NCBI GenBank assembly: GCA_036417435.1
Contig: CM070902.1
Location: 179,495,945 to 179,559,944 of the forward strand
Reading direction: 5' to 3'
DNA length: 64,000 bases
From: Inia geoffrensis
Taxonomy: Eukaryota; Chordata; Mammalia; Artiodactyla; Iniidae
The position numbers were made by a program, and so were the translations under genes. Of this stretch, positions 34,216-45,744 are shown one piece after another (position 1 is the stretch's first letter; each line of letters begins with the position of its first letter). The notes beneath the pieces are model-generated. The model was not told where the DNA came from, did not search any database, and saw only the letters and a program-made list of their open reading frames with translations.

Positions 34216-37147
34216 CCCGCTCTTCCCACTCTTTAAATCCCACAGGTCCTGCAAAGTCCGGCATCCTCATCCTGCTGTCGAACCTCTGCTCAGCGCCAGA
34301 CCTTCCCTAGAAAGCCTTCTTCAGCATGTCCCTCCTGTGGGACTCTGGCTTTTCAAGTTCTCGAGAAGTTTCTAAAACTGCAGCACAAATATTAAGCTCC
34401 TGGTAAGGTGCTGACGTGTAATTCCAAGGCTGTTTCTGGGTGGTTTCCTCCACGCACAGACTTTAACCCCCTTCAGGCAGGAACGTCATAAACTTTGCAT
34501 CTTCCTCAGTAACACGCACAATCCATAATACACTTCATCCTGAGACGTACAAAAAAGTGACTAACCTCTGAAAAGTGTGTCATAGAACACAACGTAAGCT
34601 GAAGCTTTCAAAGGCTACAAATTCAAAACCAATTCTTTTAATTCTTGTTACTATTGCCAGGCACAGCGGTGCTGACGGCGTTCATCAGCTACGGAGGAGA
34701 GCACACCGACTGCTGGGCGGTGAAGAAATTCAGATGAAGGTGACTGACTGGAGCAGCTGGCTTGGCTTCATCTCAGTTCCTCGAGAACATATCATTATAA
34801 CGGCAAAAGCAAGATAAAAGTCAAGTAACAAATTTAAGGCCCAAGCCATAGTATGCTGTTCAATATGCTAAATGAGTTTAAATCCATTAATTTGGAAAAA
34901 TTTCATCACAAAGTACTGAAAGCACGTGTGGATGTGATGAGGGAACAGTTACAATCATCTTTTAAAATGTTCCGTGAAGGGAGGGTTGACAGGGAGCAAA
35001 GAAGCCAGCCATGGTCTCAATTTCCAAAACAAAGAAGGTGGATTCCAACTTTAGGCTTGAGAGCTAGACACTGATTCCAGGCACGACTCCCACGAGATTC
35101 TGAACATTATCATCTGTAAGCGCCCAAAATGTGAAGTGTTGCTACCTACCAGCTAGGGAGAGGTCAAAGGAACCCATCATTACAAAGGAACCCAGGGCTA
35201 TTTCTTCTGTTTTTACAGGGTTACTTCATAGCTCTTCTGCAGAAAGTGGAAATGCAGGGCAGCAAGGAACCTGACTGAGTCCGTCACAGAATGCATGCGC
35301 CCCGCCCACAGGAAGGAATGTAAACGCTGAGGAAGGAGAGTCACTTGGCTACAACGCTGCCGGAATGGCCTTATAAAGACCACTAACCCATGGGCTCCTG
35401 CAAAGCATGGGAAGGCGTCTAGGACCAAATGTCTTGCCCGTTCTCCACTTGTTATTGGATGAAGATATGAACCGCATCCTGATCGCATCTGCTCATGCCT
35501 CTAAATGCGGAAGAATAGCTAATCTGTATCATGGAATCAACATCCAAAAATATCCTGACCTTCTGGAACAACAGGCTAATGAAAGGTAAAGGTTACATTT
35601 AATTGCAATAAGTAGTTTTTAAAGTCCCAAATCTAGTAGCCAAATGTACAAATTGAGGAAAAGAAGTATACTTGCAGAGAAGTATGCCAAAAGATGCCTC
35701 ATTAAACAGTGCAGTATGGATGCCAAAAATATAGAAGGGGAGAGGACAGATTTGACTTTAGAATGATTCACCATGTGGTACCCAGAGGAGACAGCCAGAC
35801 AAGTCCAACAATGTTAGTCCGTTCCTGTTTGCTCAGCTCTCAGGACCACACTTTCAGAAAAACAGGAATTCATCCAGAGGAGAAATTCCTTGATGATAAT
35901 GGGATTCTCGACCTATGCCAATTAAGGACAAGTTGAAGGGAGTGAATATTGCCATAGAGATCACAGACATCTCACACCTCTGTTATGTAGAAAAGCCTTC
36001 CGTATAAGTACGCTAAGAGGTAAAAATTGGGATATGAATATTATAGAGGCAAACAGTACAGTTCACCATAAGGAAAGAGTTCTTAGGCTCAGAGCAGGTC
36101 AAATAAAGGAATGCCTCCCGCGTTCAAGATGAATCTTGATTGACAGCTCGCCTAAATTGATCTTAACGTTCTCCTTGAATTTGGAAATAAGATCATCTGC
36201 GAAAAGTGAAACAATAAAGATAATTTGGACTGGAAAACGTGGAGAACCCTGGAACGTCTTACGGGGAATTTGGTAGAAATGAGCCAGGAGAGAATAGAAT
36301 AACTTCCGAGCAATGCTAACCATCCCTGAAGCTGAAGGTGGAGTGAATCAGGGGCTGGTAGGGCTAGTGGCAAGAGATTAAGGGATGCAGCGGAGCTGAC
36401 ATGGCTGTCCAACGTCAGTGCGCTGAGCAAAGAGGAAAACCGGAGAAAATCGGGACCGGCCAAGTTGCAGAGTCACGGGACAGGAGGGTGTGCGCAGTGC
36501 TGAGTGAGGGGCTTACTGGAAGGACAGGAGGTGGGGTCAGAAAGAGAATATGGAAGGCTCAGCCTTTTCACCCGGGCAGCCCTGAGTGACGGGAAGGCCC
36601 GGAGGGCGGGGGGTGAGCACCAGTGGACTCCCAAAGTGAAGCAACGCAGGCTGAGGTCCTGTGGATCCGGCGCGCAGATGCTGAATGAAGTTCTGAGCAA
36701 TGACAGCTGATCAAAGTGTGCGAAGCAAATCCTCTGTTAGCGTAGGTTCCCAAGGGAAGTGGAATATTCAGGAAGTCAGTAAGCACTGGTCACAGGGAGA
36801 CGGTAACACCCCTGAAGGCTGTAAACTTAGAGAGACCAGGGGCAGCTGGGCGATGGTGAAAGAATTAAGTTAGGAGCAGCTCTGAACAGCCTGCGGGCCC
36901 CATGGGAGAAAAGCACAGACATGTGTGTAGGACCAGGACCACAACAGTCCACGTAGGCTCCTTGCAAAACAGATACTAATCCTGACATGGTATCGTCGAA
37001 CAGAATACCTACAGCACCAAGGCATCAAAAGACTTAAATCAATAACTAGGAAGACGCCCACTATGTGCCAGGTACTGTGAATCCAAGGATGAAAACCCTG
37101 AGGGAGATCTGAGTTTGGTAGCAATACAGACATCTGAACAGGTGTTT

Positions 37148-37521
37148 CTTTTGCAACCGAAGTATGTTGATTTACAATGTTGTGTTAGCTTCAGGTGTAC
37201 AGCAAAGTGATTCAGATACACACACACACACATATAAACCTTTTCAGATTCTTTTCCCTTATAGGTTATTACAAGACATCCCTGTGCTATAAAGTAGGTC
37301 CTTGATGATGATCTGTTTTATATACAGTAGTGTGTATCTGTTAATCCCAAACTCCTAATTTATCCCTCCCCGCCCCTTTCCCCTTTGGTAACCGTAAGTT
37401 TGTTTTCTATGTCTGTGAGTCCGTTTCTGTTTTGTAAGTAAGTTCACTTGTATCTTTTTTTTTTTTCCAATTCCACATGCAAGTGATACCGTATGATATT
37501 TGTCTTTCTCTGGCTTCCCTG
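37148..37521 (-). mobile_element. LINE-1 3' end, 5'-truncated
   Basis: On plus, gatttacaatgttgtgttag, then ctcctaatttatccctcccc and tttggtaaccgtaagtttg are the antisense LINE-1 3' end. The flanks tctgaacaggtgttt (37133-37147) and tctgaacaggtattt (37522-37536) are the target duplication. Confidence 0.9.
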
Positions 37522-37544
37522 TCTGAACAGGTATTTTTATTTTT

Positions 37545-37673
37545 ATTTTTAATTAATTAATTTTTTTGGCCGCACTGCGCGGCATTAGTATCTTGGTTCC
37601 CTGACCAGGGATCAAACCCATGCCCCTTGCACTGGGAGCGTGGAGTCTTAACCACTGGACCACCACGGAGGTC
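37545..37673 (-). mobile_element. tRNA-derived SINE, older short type
   Basis: In reverse complement it has a head cctccgtggtggtccagtgg, a B box and the short body of the same older type seen at 20104. It follows directly on the duplicated target of the LINE-1, and a third degenerate copy of that site (ctgaaaaggtgttttt) ends it at about 37675-37690. Confidence 0.85.
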
Positions 37674-39091
37674 CCTGAAAAGGTGTTTTTAATGTAAGGT
37701 AGCAGAGTGAAAGGAGACGCATAGTTATGTCAGAACTGGAAAAAATTCAGGATTAGGAAGCTTTCCTGGGGTGCCCAGACCCCTTTCCTGGGGTGTTCAC
37801 TCCCCAAGCCACTGTCTTCTGTTGGCTTCTTGCTAATTCCTACTGCGGTGAGAAGGAAAAAGTGGTACCTGAGTGAATCAACTTAAGTTGCCTTTGATTT
37901 TCTGAAAGGGAGAGTTTATTTTAATAAAAAGCTTATTAACGGCCAGAAAGGATTCCAGGCAAGCAACTACATGCAGTTGATAATCACATTTTTGTGGCTG
38001 GGCCTGGGGGAGGGGGGATCGTGGCCCAAAGCCCCTCAGGGTTCATAAGGTAGTCACTCTCCTACTGCCGCTGGGCGGGGACTGGCCTCAAGCTCCTCAC
38101 TCCTGGCAAATAATTCTGTTCATACCCTGTACGCCTGAAGGCTGCAAGAAGAGCAGGCCTGTGGGCCTGCACTCAGGGGACAGAGAAATAGATGAACTAG
38201 GTCAGACACTTCCAAACTGAGAGAGACAAAAGAAGCAAATGTGAGTCAGGGTAGCCAAAAAAGCACTCCAGCGCCAAATGAGTCAACTGATCTATGGGCG
38301 GCTAAATTGCTTCATCTAAAGACCTAAAACTCGCCAAAAGATTTTCCTGTATCAAGATGGAGAGCCCCCACCGAAACTGCTGCACAGCCACCTAACGAAT
38401 ATTTACCGAAAACATCTAGATTGGCCTAAAGACTAAAAACCAGTGAAATTATTGATATTTTAGAAAGAAAAGCTACTGTTTCTACAAATATGCAGAAAAG
38501 TAATAAACGGTAATGCTTAAGAAGAGTTGCTTGGGTAAATATTTATAATTAAGTGGTATAAAAATCAATGATACAAAAGTCATGTATCCTGGCAAATAAA
38601 AGGAAAGCTAAGCAACTTCCTGGAAAATCTAACATTCATAATGGGAATAACAATTTCAGTTATCACTTAACTTCTTTAGTCTTTAGTCCAATATTCATTT
38701 TAAAAGATTTTTAAAATAATGCTTTAACACAGATCATAAACCATATGTTAACATAAACCATTGTTATATGAGATTCGAGGACCACACCTTGTGAAGCTAC
38801 GTCCCCTTCTACATTCTCAAGAACGACAAAAAGAAGTATCTTGGACATGTTATTTTATACCCGATACCTAGTAGCGGGGGACTTAAAGGGGCTTTTTATA
38901 TTCATACAGTATGAAACACCACACCAAGCATAAGTACTTTCTATTTGTGTTGGGTCTCAAAGAGAGAAAAAGAAATTTCTCATTTTCTCTGTCATACATT
39001 AGAAAAAAGATCCTACAGCACAAGAAAAAACAGAATACCCATCTATTCATTACAAATTTCTATTAAATAAACTACTTAATAGTTTCCTTAA

Positions 39092-39140
39092 ATAAGTAAA
39101 TAAGCTTAAATAAGCTTAAATAAGCTCCTTAAATAAGCTC
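39092..39140. repeat. Short (TAAATAAGCT)n tandem
   Basis: Words of the form cttaaataag recur at about 10-11-base steps. The array is imperfect and AT-rich. Confidence 0.8.
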
Positions 39141-40221
39141 AAGTTTCCTTGCCGATACATTTAAAAACATACAAGTGGCTCTGCTTTATATGAGATGTTT
39201 AATTACTGTACCAATAATTATTCTAGAATTTTCCCTACTACGTTATGTCCAAAGGCTTTACGTAAAGAGCCTACTGTTCTGACGTGAAAAGTAGAGCTTA
39301 TTTATTTTAATTCCGTTCTTCTTATTTTTCTGTTGGGTCATAGATCCCTTTAGATATCTGAGGACTCTGGATTATCTCCCTAAAAATGCAGAGACTCAAA
39401 ACATTTAAATACAATTTCAGGATCCCCGGAAGCAATCCACAGACCGAGCTGTGTAATAACTGAACAGAGAGCACAGACTACACGGACAAACCCCACCAAG
39501 AGCATAATCCTGTTAACATGGCTTTTTGACAAATTAAGATTTGCTTCGAAATTTTAGACATCATGTTTCTGTTCATCGCTGTTATTACTGATTTTTGTCA
39601 CTCTTCATAATATAGTACCTGGAATGACAACTCCGAAAGAAAACAAAGAAACAGCCGTTTTAGGAAAAGCAGCAGATTAAGTTCCACACTAGGAACCAAG
39701 GTATAAAAATCTACATCCATCACTGAAGGCTCTAACGCTTATCCACGTGTCATCAGAGGGTCAGCGATGTTCCTCCCAAGAGCAGTTCTAGTTAGGAGGT
39801 AAGTATCTGATGAAATCACTATCACAGGGCTGACCGTGGTATGTTATAAATCAAGCTCTAATTTAAAACTGTATATATGACCCGTTCTACTTAAAATTCC
39901 AGGGGGTTTCAGTGTGTTGGAAACCAAGACGCCCCGGTCACAATTAAGCGACACGTTCAACCCCCTGGCTTACTTCAGAAGATACACACTGTTCACCAAG
40001 CGCAAAATGAAGGCGCAACCCTGGGAAACGAGGGAGTAAAGGAAAGACGCACGGAATGCATAACCTGAAATCACATGACCACTCGCAGCGGAGCGTCCAC
40101 ACAAGTGCCGCCGCAAGGCTGCTCGGCCCACCCAGGACAGGCTGCGGGCACCGGCCCGACGCCAACCGCTCCCCAGGGCGCCGCGGTCACAGTGGGCATC
40201 GGATCCCCAAGCAGTAATTAA

Positions 40222-40355
40222 CACGCGCGCGCACACACACAGACGCACAGACACGCGCGCGCGCACACGAACACACACACACGCACAGACACGCGCACAC
40301 AGGCACACACACACACGCGCACACATACGCACACGCACGCAGACACACGCACACT
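40222..40355. repeat. Alternating CG/CA tract
   Basis: A run of alternating purine and pyrimidine, with blocks such as cgcgcgcgcacac and acacgcgcac, at the downstream edge of the CpG island. Confidence 0.92.
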
Positions 40356-40694
40356 CCCCGGCGGAGCCCGGCAGCCCCCCTGGAAGTTCGCGGCGGCCCC
40401 GCTGAGCGATCCCGGGGTCGCAGCCGCCCGGCCCCCAGGAGCGCGAACGGCTCACGCGCAGCGTGGCCGGACGAGGCTGCGGTGACGCCGGCGCGGCCTC
40501 ACTCCCCGCGGACCCTCCGCCCTCGGCCGCCGCGGGGCCCCGGGGCGCGGAGCTGCCCTCGGCGTGGGAGCCGGGCCCGGCCCCGGGAGCGCAGGAGGGC
40601 TTCCTGGGGGGCACGCGAGGGCCCGGACGGGGGGCCGCGGACAGGGCCGCCCCCCGGGAGCCCGGGCCGGGGAGGGCGCGCCGCGACCACTTAC

Positions 40695-41110
40695 TCGGGG
40701 GCGTCCCGACCTCGGGCTGCGTTTCCGGCTCGCCGGCAGCTCCGGGGCGCGCCTCGCAGATCCGCGCCGCCCGCGCAGGAGGAGAGTGGGCGGCGGGCGG
40801 CAGAGGGGGGCCCGGCGGCGGCACCTGCCGGTCCCTGCACCGGTGTCCCCACCGCCGGCGGCCGCCGCGCTTCTCCCCGGCTGCCGCTCAACAGGCGGGG
40901 CGGGCGCGGCGCGCAGCAAACCCGGTTCCCGCGCGGCGCCCACGCTCAGGCAGCCCCGGCCCCGGGCTCCCGCTCTCTCTCTTCTCTCTCTCCCTCTCTC
41001 CCTCTCTCCCTCCCTGTCTCCTCCCCCCGCTCTCAGCCCCAAGGATCCCTCGCAGCGCCTCTCCCTGCGGTCTTTTCGGAACCCCTCCCCTTCCCTGCAC
41101 CAAAAGACTG
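40695..41110 (-). other. GUCY1A1: Candidate GUCY1A1 non-coding first exon
   Basis: The minus strand shows CCGA followed by GTAAGTGG at 40694-40687, a strong splice donor inside the CpG island. An exon ending at 40695 would be a 5'UTR exon that can splice to the acceptor at 11408. The transcription start cannot be placed from sequence, so the upper limit (near 41110) is a guess. Long open frames here come from GC-rich stop depletion and are not evidence of coding. Confidence 0.45.
40973..41028. repeat. CT-rich (polypurine/polypyrimidine) tract
   Basis: A 56-base block of C and T only apart from single G positions, made of ctctctc and ccctctct words within the CpG island. On the transcribed strand it is GA-rich. 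Confidence 0.9.
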
Positions 41111-41719
41111 AGAAAGAAAGCAGCGGTTGAAACGCACCATGGTGAGGTTACGCCGGGCCCCTGTCTGCTCGCGGCGCGCCCTCCCCGCAAGTGTCGGTCG
41201 CCTGGGGGGCGGGGGGCTCCCGCGGCGGCTCCCTGCTTTCTGCGTGGACTCTAGCAGCCAAAGTGTAGGGAAACTACACCGAAATCTGCTCCTGGAGAGC
41301 CAGCTCGGGGCAGAGTGTCACCCACTGCGACCATACTGGGGCAGGGGGACTGAGTCTTCCAGCCGCCCAGTCGCCTTCCCAGCAGTTCCTGTGTGGAGAC
41401 GGAGACCAGGGAACAGGGACAAAGGAAGAGAAAGGAGAAAGAGGGAGGGAACGCAAGGAAAATTTGGCCGACTTAAAAAACAATGTTTTCCACTATGCAC
41501 TTGGCCGGAAGACCTCAGTTCTCCGTAGTTAGAAACTCCAGCGTTTCTGCTGGGAAATTGATGTCTCTGCATGGATGGTTTTCGTGCCCTGGTTCTCAGG
41601 TTAAAGCCAATCTGCGCCTTTGCAAATGCAGTTCTATGGCTGCAGAGCATTTACATCTTTCCAGTAGGGTCCTGATTCCGCTTGGTTCGGTACATTTGGT
41701 TCTGTTTGTTGGATGTGCG

Positions 41720-41758
41720 GTGTGTGTGTGTGAGTGTGTGTGTGTGTGTGTGTGTGTA
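41720..41758. repeat. (GT)n microsatellite
   Basis: About 39 bases of GT repeat with one GA interruption, about 450 bases beyond the CpG island. Confidence 0.95.
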
Positions 41759-42529
41759 TTCCAGAACAGAAAAATAAGTTCTTATATAAGTGTTTTGAGT
41801 CACCTTTCCGACCTCAGAAAAGCTCATTATGCTGTTTCATTTTGAATTCATAACTAGTCATGATTATTATGCGATCTTTCTTCAAACCCAGGAACTCTGA
41901 GATACATTGTTCGTGGTTATCTCCAATTCGTATATTTCTCCCCAGACTTACCCACATAATCTCTCCATTTTAGACTCATCTCAAAGCCTTGACAACTATG
42001 CTGTCCTCAAGGCAAACATCAGTCAGAATAAACATACATTTAAATAAGAAAAAATACATTTAAATAAGAAAAAAGGGCGTTTACCTAAATTTGCCTTAGT
42101 ATCAGGCAACTGGTCCAGAGCTATAAGTGTGCATTTTTTGGCTCTGCCATCTGTGAAACCATCTGCCTCTCTACACCGGATGCATGATAATCTCTTAGGT
42201 CAAAAGGGCTTTTGTCTTCAGAGAATTTAAGTGCTAGGAGGAAACAAATAAGTAAGAAGTACCCAGTATCGCAGAGTTGAAAGAGGATTTCATAGTATTT
42301 TAAGAAAGATAAAGCTAATGATTTGAAAGTTCAGAGGAAGCACAGATACCTTCTTACTGGAGACTATTTCATATCAGGATGGCAGTAGAGTCAGTCCTTA
42401 AAGCACAGATCCTATCAGGGAAAAGATAAAATAGAGGAAGTTTTTGTCTTTGTGTTTTCAGGCAGAGGCAAACTTGTGAGCAAAGGCTTGGAGGTGGGAG
42501 GGCAGGACCCTGATGTTCAAAAAGGGAGT

Positions 42530-43342
42530 GGTGATCACAAGGGTCGGAAAGGCCATCGTTATCAAGTCTGCAAATAACACGCTGGAGAGGGTGTGGAGAG
42601 AAGGGGACACCCCTCCACTGTTGGTGGGAATATAAACTGGTGCAGCCACTGTGGAGAACAGTATGGAGGTTCCTTACAAAACTAAAAATATTGATAGAAC
42701 TACCATATGATGCAGCAATTCCACTCCTGAGCATATATCCGGAGTGAACCATAATTCGAAAAGATACATGCTCCCCTATGTTCGTAGCAGCACTATTTAT
42801 AATAGCCAAGACATGGAAGCAACTTAAATGTCCATCAGCGGATGAATGGATAATGAAGATGTGGTGCATGTATACGATGGAATACTACTCAGCCATCAAA
42901 AAGTATTAAATAATGGCATTTGCAGCAACAGTGGATGGCCCTAGAGATTATCATACTAAGAGTAAGTCAGAAAGAAAAAGACACATACCATGTGATATCA
43001 CTTATATATGGAATGTAAAATATGACACAAATGAACTTATCTGTGAAAGAGAAACAGACTCACAGACATAGAGAATAGACTTGTGGCTGCCAAGGGGGAG
43101 GAGAGTGGGGGAGGGATGAATTGGGAGTTTGGGATTAGCAGATGCAAACTCATATATAGGATGGATAAACAACAAGATCCTACTGTACAGCACAGGGAAC
43201 TATATTCAATATCCTGTGATAAACCATCATGGAAAAGAATATAAAAAAGAATGTATATGTATATATATAACTGAATCACTTTTCTATATAGCAGAAATTA
43301 ACACAACATTGTAAACCAACTATACTTCAATAAAATAAATTT
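42530..43342 (+). mobile_element. LINE-1 3' part, 5'-truncated
   Basis: The fragment begins in the ORF2 end (tggagagggtgtggagagaa, then tggaagcaacttaaatgtcc) and continues through the 3'UTR to ctatacttcaataaaataa. The repeated aaaagggagt at 42520-42529 and 43343-43352 is its target-site duplication. Confidence 0.93.
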
Positions 43343-43685
43343 AAAAGGGAGTCATTTGCAAAGTACACCAAAAAAAGTATAAGCAGATGAGGTAGAAAGG
43401 TAAGTTGAGTCCAGACAGCCTCATTTGCCCGGCTTCTAGTTGTCATGCATTGCAGCCCATATAAAACCTGTTGTTTTCTTTTTATTTTCTCTGCTGTCAT
43501 TACTCTTCTCAACATCCCCTTCGTCCTGGATCACGACTTGCTTGACCCATTCATTCTTGCCTTTACCAGCCTGAAATTCTAAGGCACACAGACTCCTTGG
43601 TAAGGACTACATTGAACCTCAGTACTTTCTACCAGGACCTACCCAGTTTCACCAAGGGTAGCTCTCAGGTAGAGAGTGTCCTGTG

Positions 43686-44368
43686 CAGGCAGTTCCTCAG
43701 AGACATAGTGAGTTCAGTTCCAGGCCACCAAAATAAAGCACATATGACAATAAAGCGAGTCACACAAATTTTTTGTTCCTAGTGCACATAAAAGTTACGT
43801 TTACACTACACTGTAGTCTATGAAGTATGCAGTAGCATTATGTCTAAAAAACAATGTATCTGCCTTGACTAAAAAAATACTTTGTTGGGCTTCCTGGTGG
43901 CGCAGTGGTTGAGAGTCCGCCTGCCGATGCAGGGGACAGGGGTTCGTGCCCCGGTCCGGGAGGATCCCACATGCCGCAGAGCGGCTGGGCCCGTGAGCCA
44001 TGGCCGCTGAGCCTGCGCGTTCGGAGCCTGTGCTCCGCAATGGGAGAGGCCACAACAGTGAGAGGCCCGCATACGGCAAAAAAAAAAAAAAAAAAAAACT
44101 TTGTTGCTAAAAAATCCTAACCATCAATGAGCCTTCAGCGAGTCTTAGTAGTAAGTCAAAGATCACTGATCACAGGTCACCATAACAAAATACAATAATG
44201 AAAACGTTTGAAATATTGCGAGAATTACCAAAATGTGACACAGAGGCATGAAGTGAGCAAATGCTGTGGGAAAAACAGCACAGATAGGCTTGCTCGATGC
44301 AGGGTTGTCACAAACCTTCAATTTCTAACGAAAATGCAATAAAGGGAAGTACTAAAAAGGTCTGCCTG
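43686..44368 (+). mobile_element. Tigger1-like DNA transposon, internally deleted
   Basis: The ends caggcag (43686-43692) and ctgcctg (44362-44368) are the TcMar-Tigger terminal repeat, flanked on both sides by TG where TA is expected. Inside, caataaagcgagtcacacaa, ttacactacactgtagtcta and aaagatcactgatcacaggt match Tigger1 ends. The transposase middle is missing, and a younger SINE interrupts it. Confidence 0.88.
43888..44097 (+). mobile_element. CHR-type SINE, short form, inside Tigger1-like element
   Basis: A complete short SINE with a poly-A tail of about 20. The perfect target duplication actttgttg lies at 43879-43887 and 44098-44106, splitting the Tigger1-like element. Confidence 0.95.
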
Positions 44369-45744
44369 TGGCCCTCCCCGTTCTCTATAGGGTGTGTGGG
44401 AAGAGCAACCAGCCTGGGGTACAGGGACCACCAAAGCGTGGTTGTGAGAGACATTCTCTAATCTGGATGACTGGTATGCCCTGAAAAATTACTAAGAGTT
44501 CCTTGATGTTGGGAAGTAATCTTTCCGGCCTAAGTGCTTAGCGATGAACATGGATCACAGGAGGGATTCGGTAAAATCATTGAATGGATAAACGAACACC
44601 TGAATATTTCATCACCTTTGAGATCTGTTCTGTCTTACAGATGATGTGTAGGTTAAAACCTACCTGCCTCCACTTTATTGAGAATAGGAAAGTTGTCATG
44701 ACAACTTCATCAACATGTTAACAAGGACAAGTATTCAGTTTAAAGCGAGACTTGACTTTCCGTAACTTTGTCTCTCAGGCAGAAAAGCTCAAGTTTTTCT
44801 TCTCAAGATGCTTTGTTTTTCCTGTGCACAGTTGGCAACAGCACACAAGCATTCAACTGTGTATTCCTCTCACATTTGCAGATGACAATGGCAATCAGAG
44901 GTGAGATCTAACTCCTTGCTACTCAGAGGGTGGCCTGTGTATCTTCAGCAACAGCATGACCTGTGATCTTGTCCGAAATACAGGCCTCAGGCCTCACCCC
45001 AAACCTACCGAATCAGAACTTTATTTAACAAAATCCTGGTTAACTCGTATGCGTATTACAGTTTTGGAACCACTGGTCTGCAGTCGGCTCATTAAGTATG
45101 CTCCACCTGGAAATGGGTTTTATGAATCTGTTTAAACCTGGGGATTTTTAGAGCAAGGCTCTTTCTTTTTTTTCTGGGATGTTATTACCATATCAGTTCA
45201 GATCAACTAATGGGACTAATGGATTCATCCTTTTGGCTTCTTGGTCTAGTTCATAAACAAAAACCACAAGTTCACAAACCAAGGGAATTTAGAAGAGGGA
45301 GAGGGTGGGAGGGAAGAAATGTGAGGAAATTGTACGCTAGTGTACATGTACTTTTTAAAAATATGTCAGAGTTAGAACTTCTCTTTACTTTTTAGCAAAC
45401 AAACCATTACCCGTACTGTTTATCACATCAAGGTAACTTGTCAAACTTCATGATCTTTGTTTTTCTCTTTATTATTCTTTTTTCCTCCTTAAGGTCATTT
45501 ACTTTCAATTTGTTTGAAACGCATCTAGTTAGATGTCTTTTGCCCTGGTAACCTGTGATGAATCGTTGGGACCACATTAGCATCCCACGTCTCTTTCGGA
45601 ATGTGAGGTTTTAATTAACAAAAGCAGAACGCAGGAGGTCGGAGTCCCTAAATTTCTGGTCCTGACATACGTGTTCACGAAGCAACGTGGGCTTTAAGAG
45701 ATTCCACTGGGGACGGAAATAGAGTTCATTATATTTTCTCAAAA
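44369..45744. other. Intergenic, no recognisable feature
   Basis: I see no exon-like open frame or clear repeat in this moderately AT-rich stretch. Confidence 0.6.

Larger units (their letters stand above)
11408..40694 (-). other. GUCY1A1: GUCY1A1 5' intron(s)
   Basis: This is the region between the start-codon exon and the CpG-island donor at 40694. Related genes have additional short 5'UTR exons, which cannot be recognised without transcript data, so this may be more than one intron. Besides the repeats listed, the larger stretches without identifiable content are about 17650-19150, 23700-25720, 29455-30640, 31100-32850, 34216-37130 and 37690-40080. Confidence 0.7.
40080..41265 (-). promoter_or_regulatory. 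GUCY1A1: CpG island, probable GUCY1A1 promoter
   Basis: About 1.2 kb of dense CpG and high GC in otherwise AT-rich DNA. It has a GC-box cluster around aggcggggcgggcgcgg (40893-40909), a CT-rich tract at 40973-41028, and no TATA box that I can see. It lies 29 kb upstream of the GUCY1A1 start-codon exon on the transcribed (minus) strand, with no other gene nearby, and an excellent minus-strand donor GTAAGT begins at 40694. The promoter role is inferred from position and composition. In human the gene is likewise known to start well upstream of its coding exons, with a large gene-poor region beyond. Confidence 0.78.

Noticed and set aside
39970..41254. Very long open frames on both strands (up to about 284 codons) in the CpG island
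   Set aside because: High GC removes stop codons in all frames; the peptides are Arg/Pro/Ala-rich with no domain, and overlapping frames on both strands are equally open.
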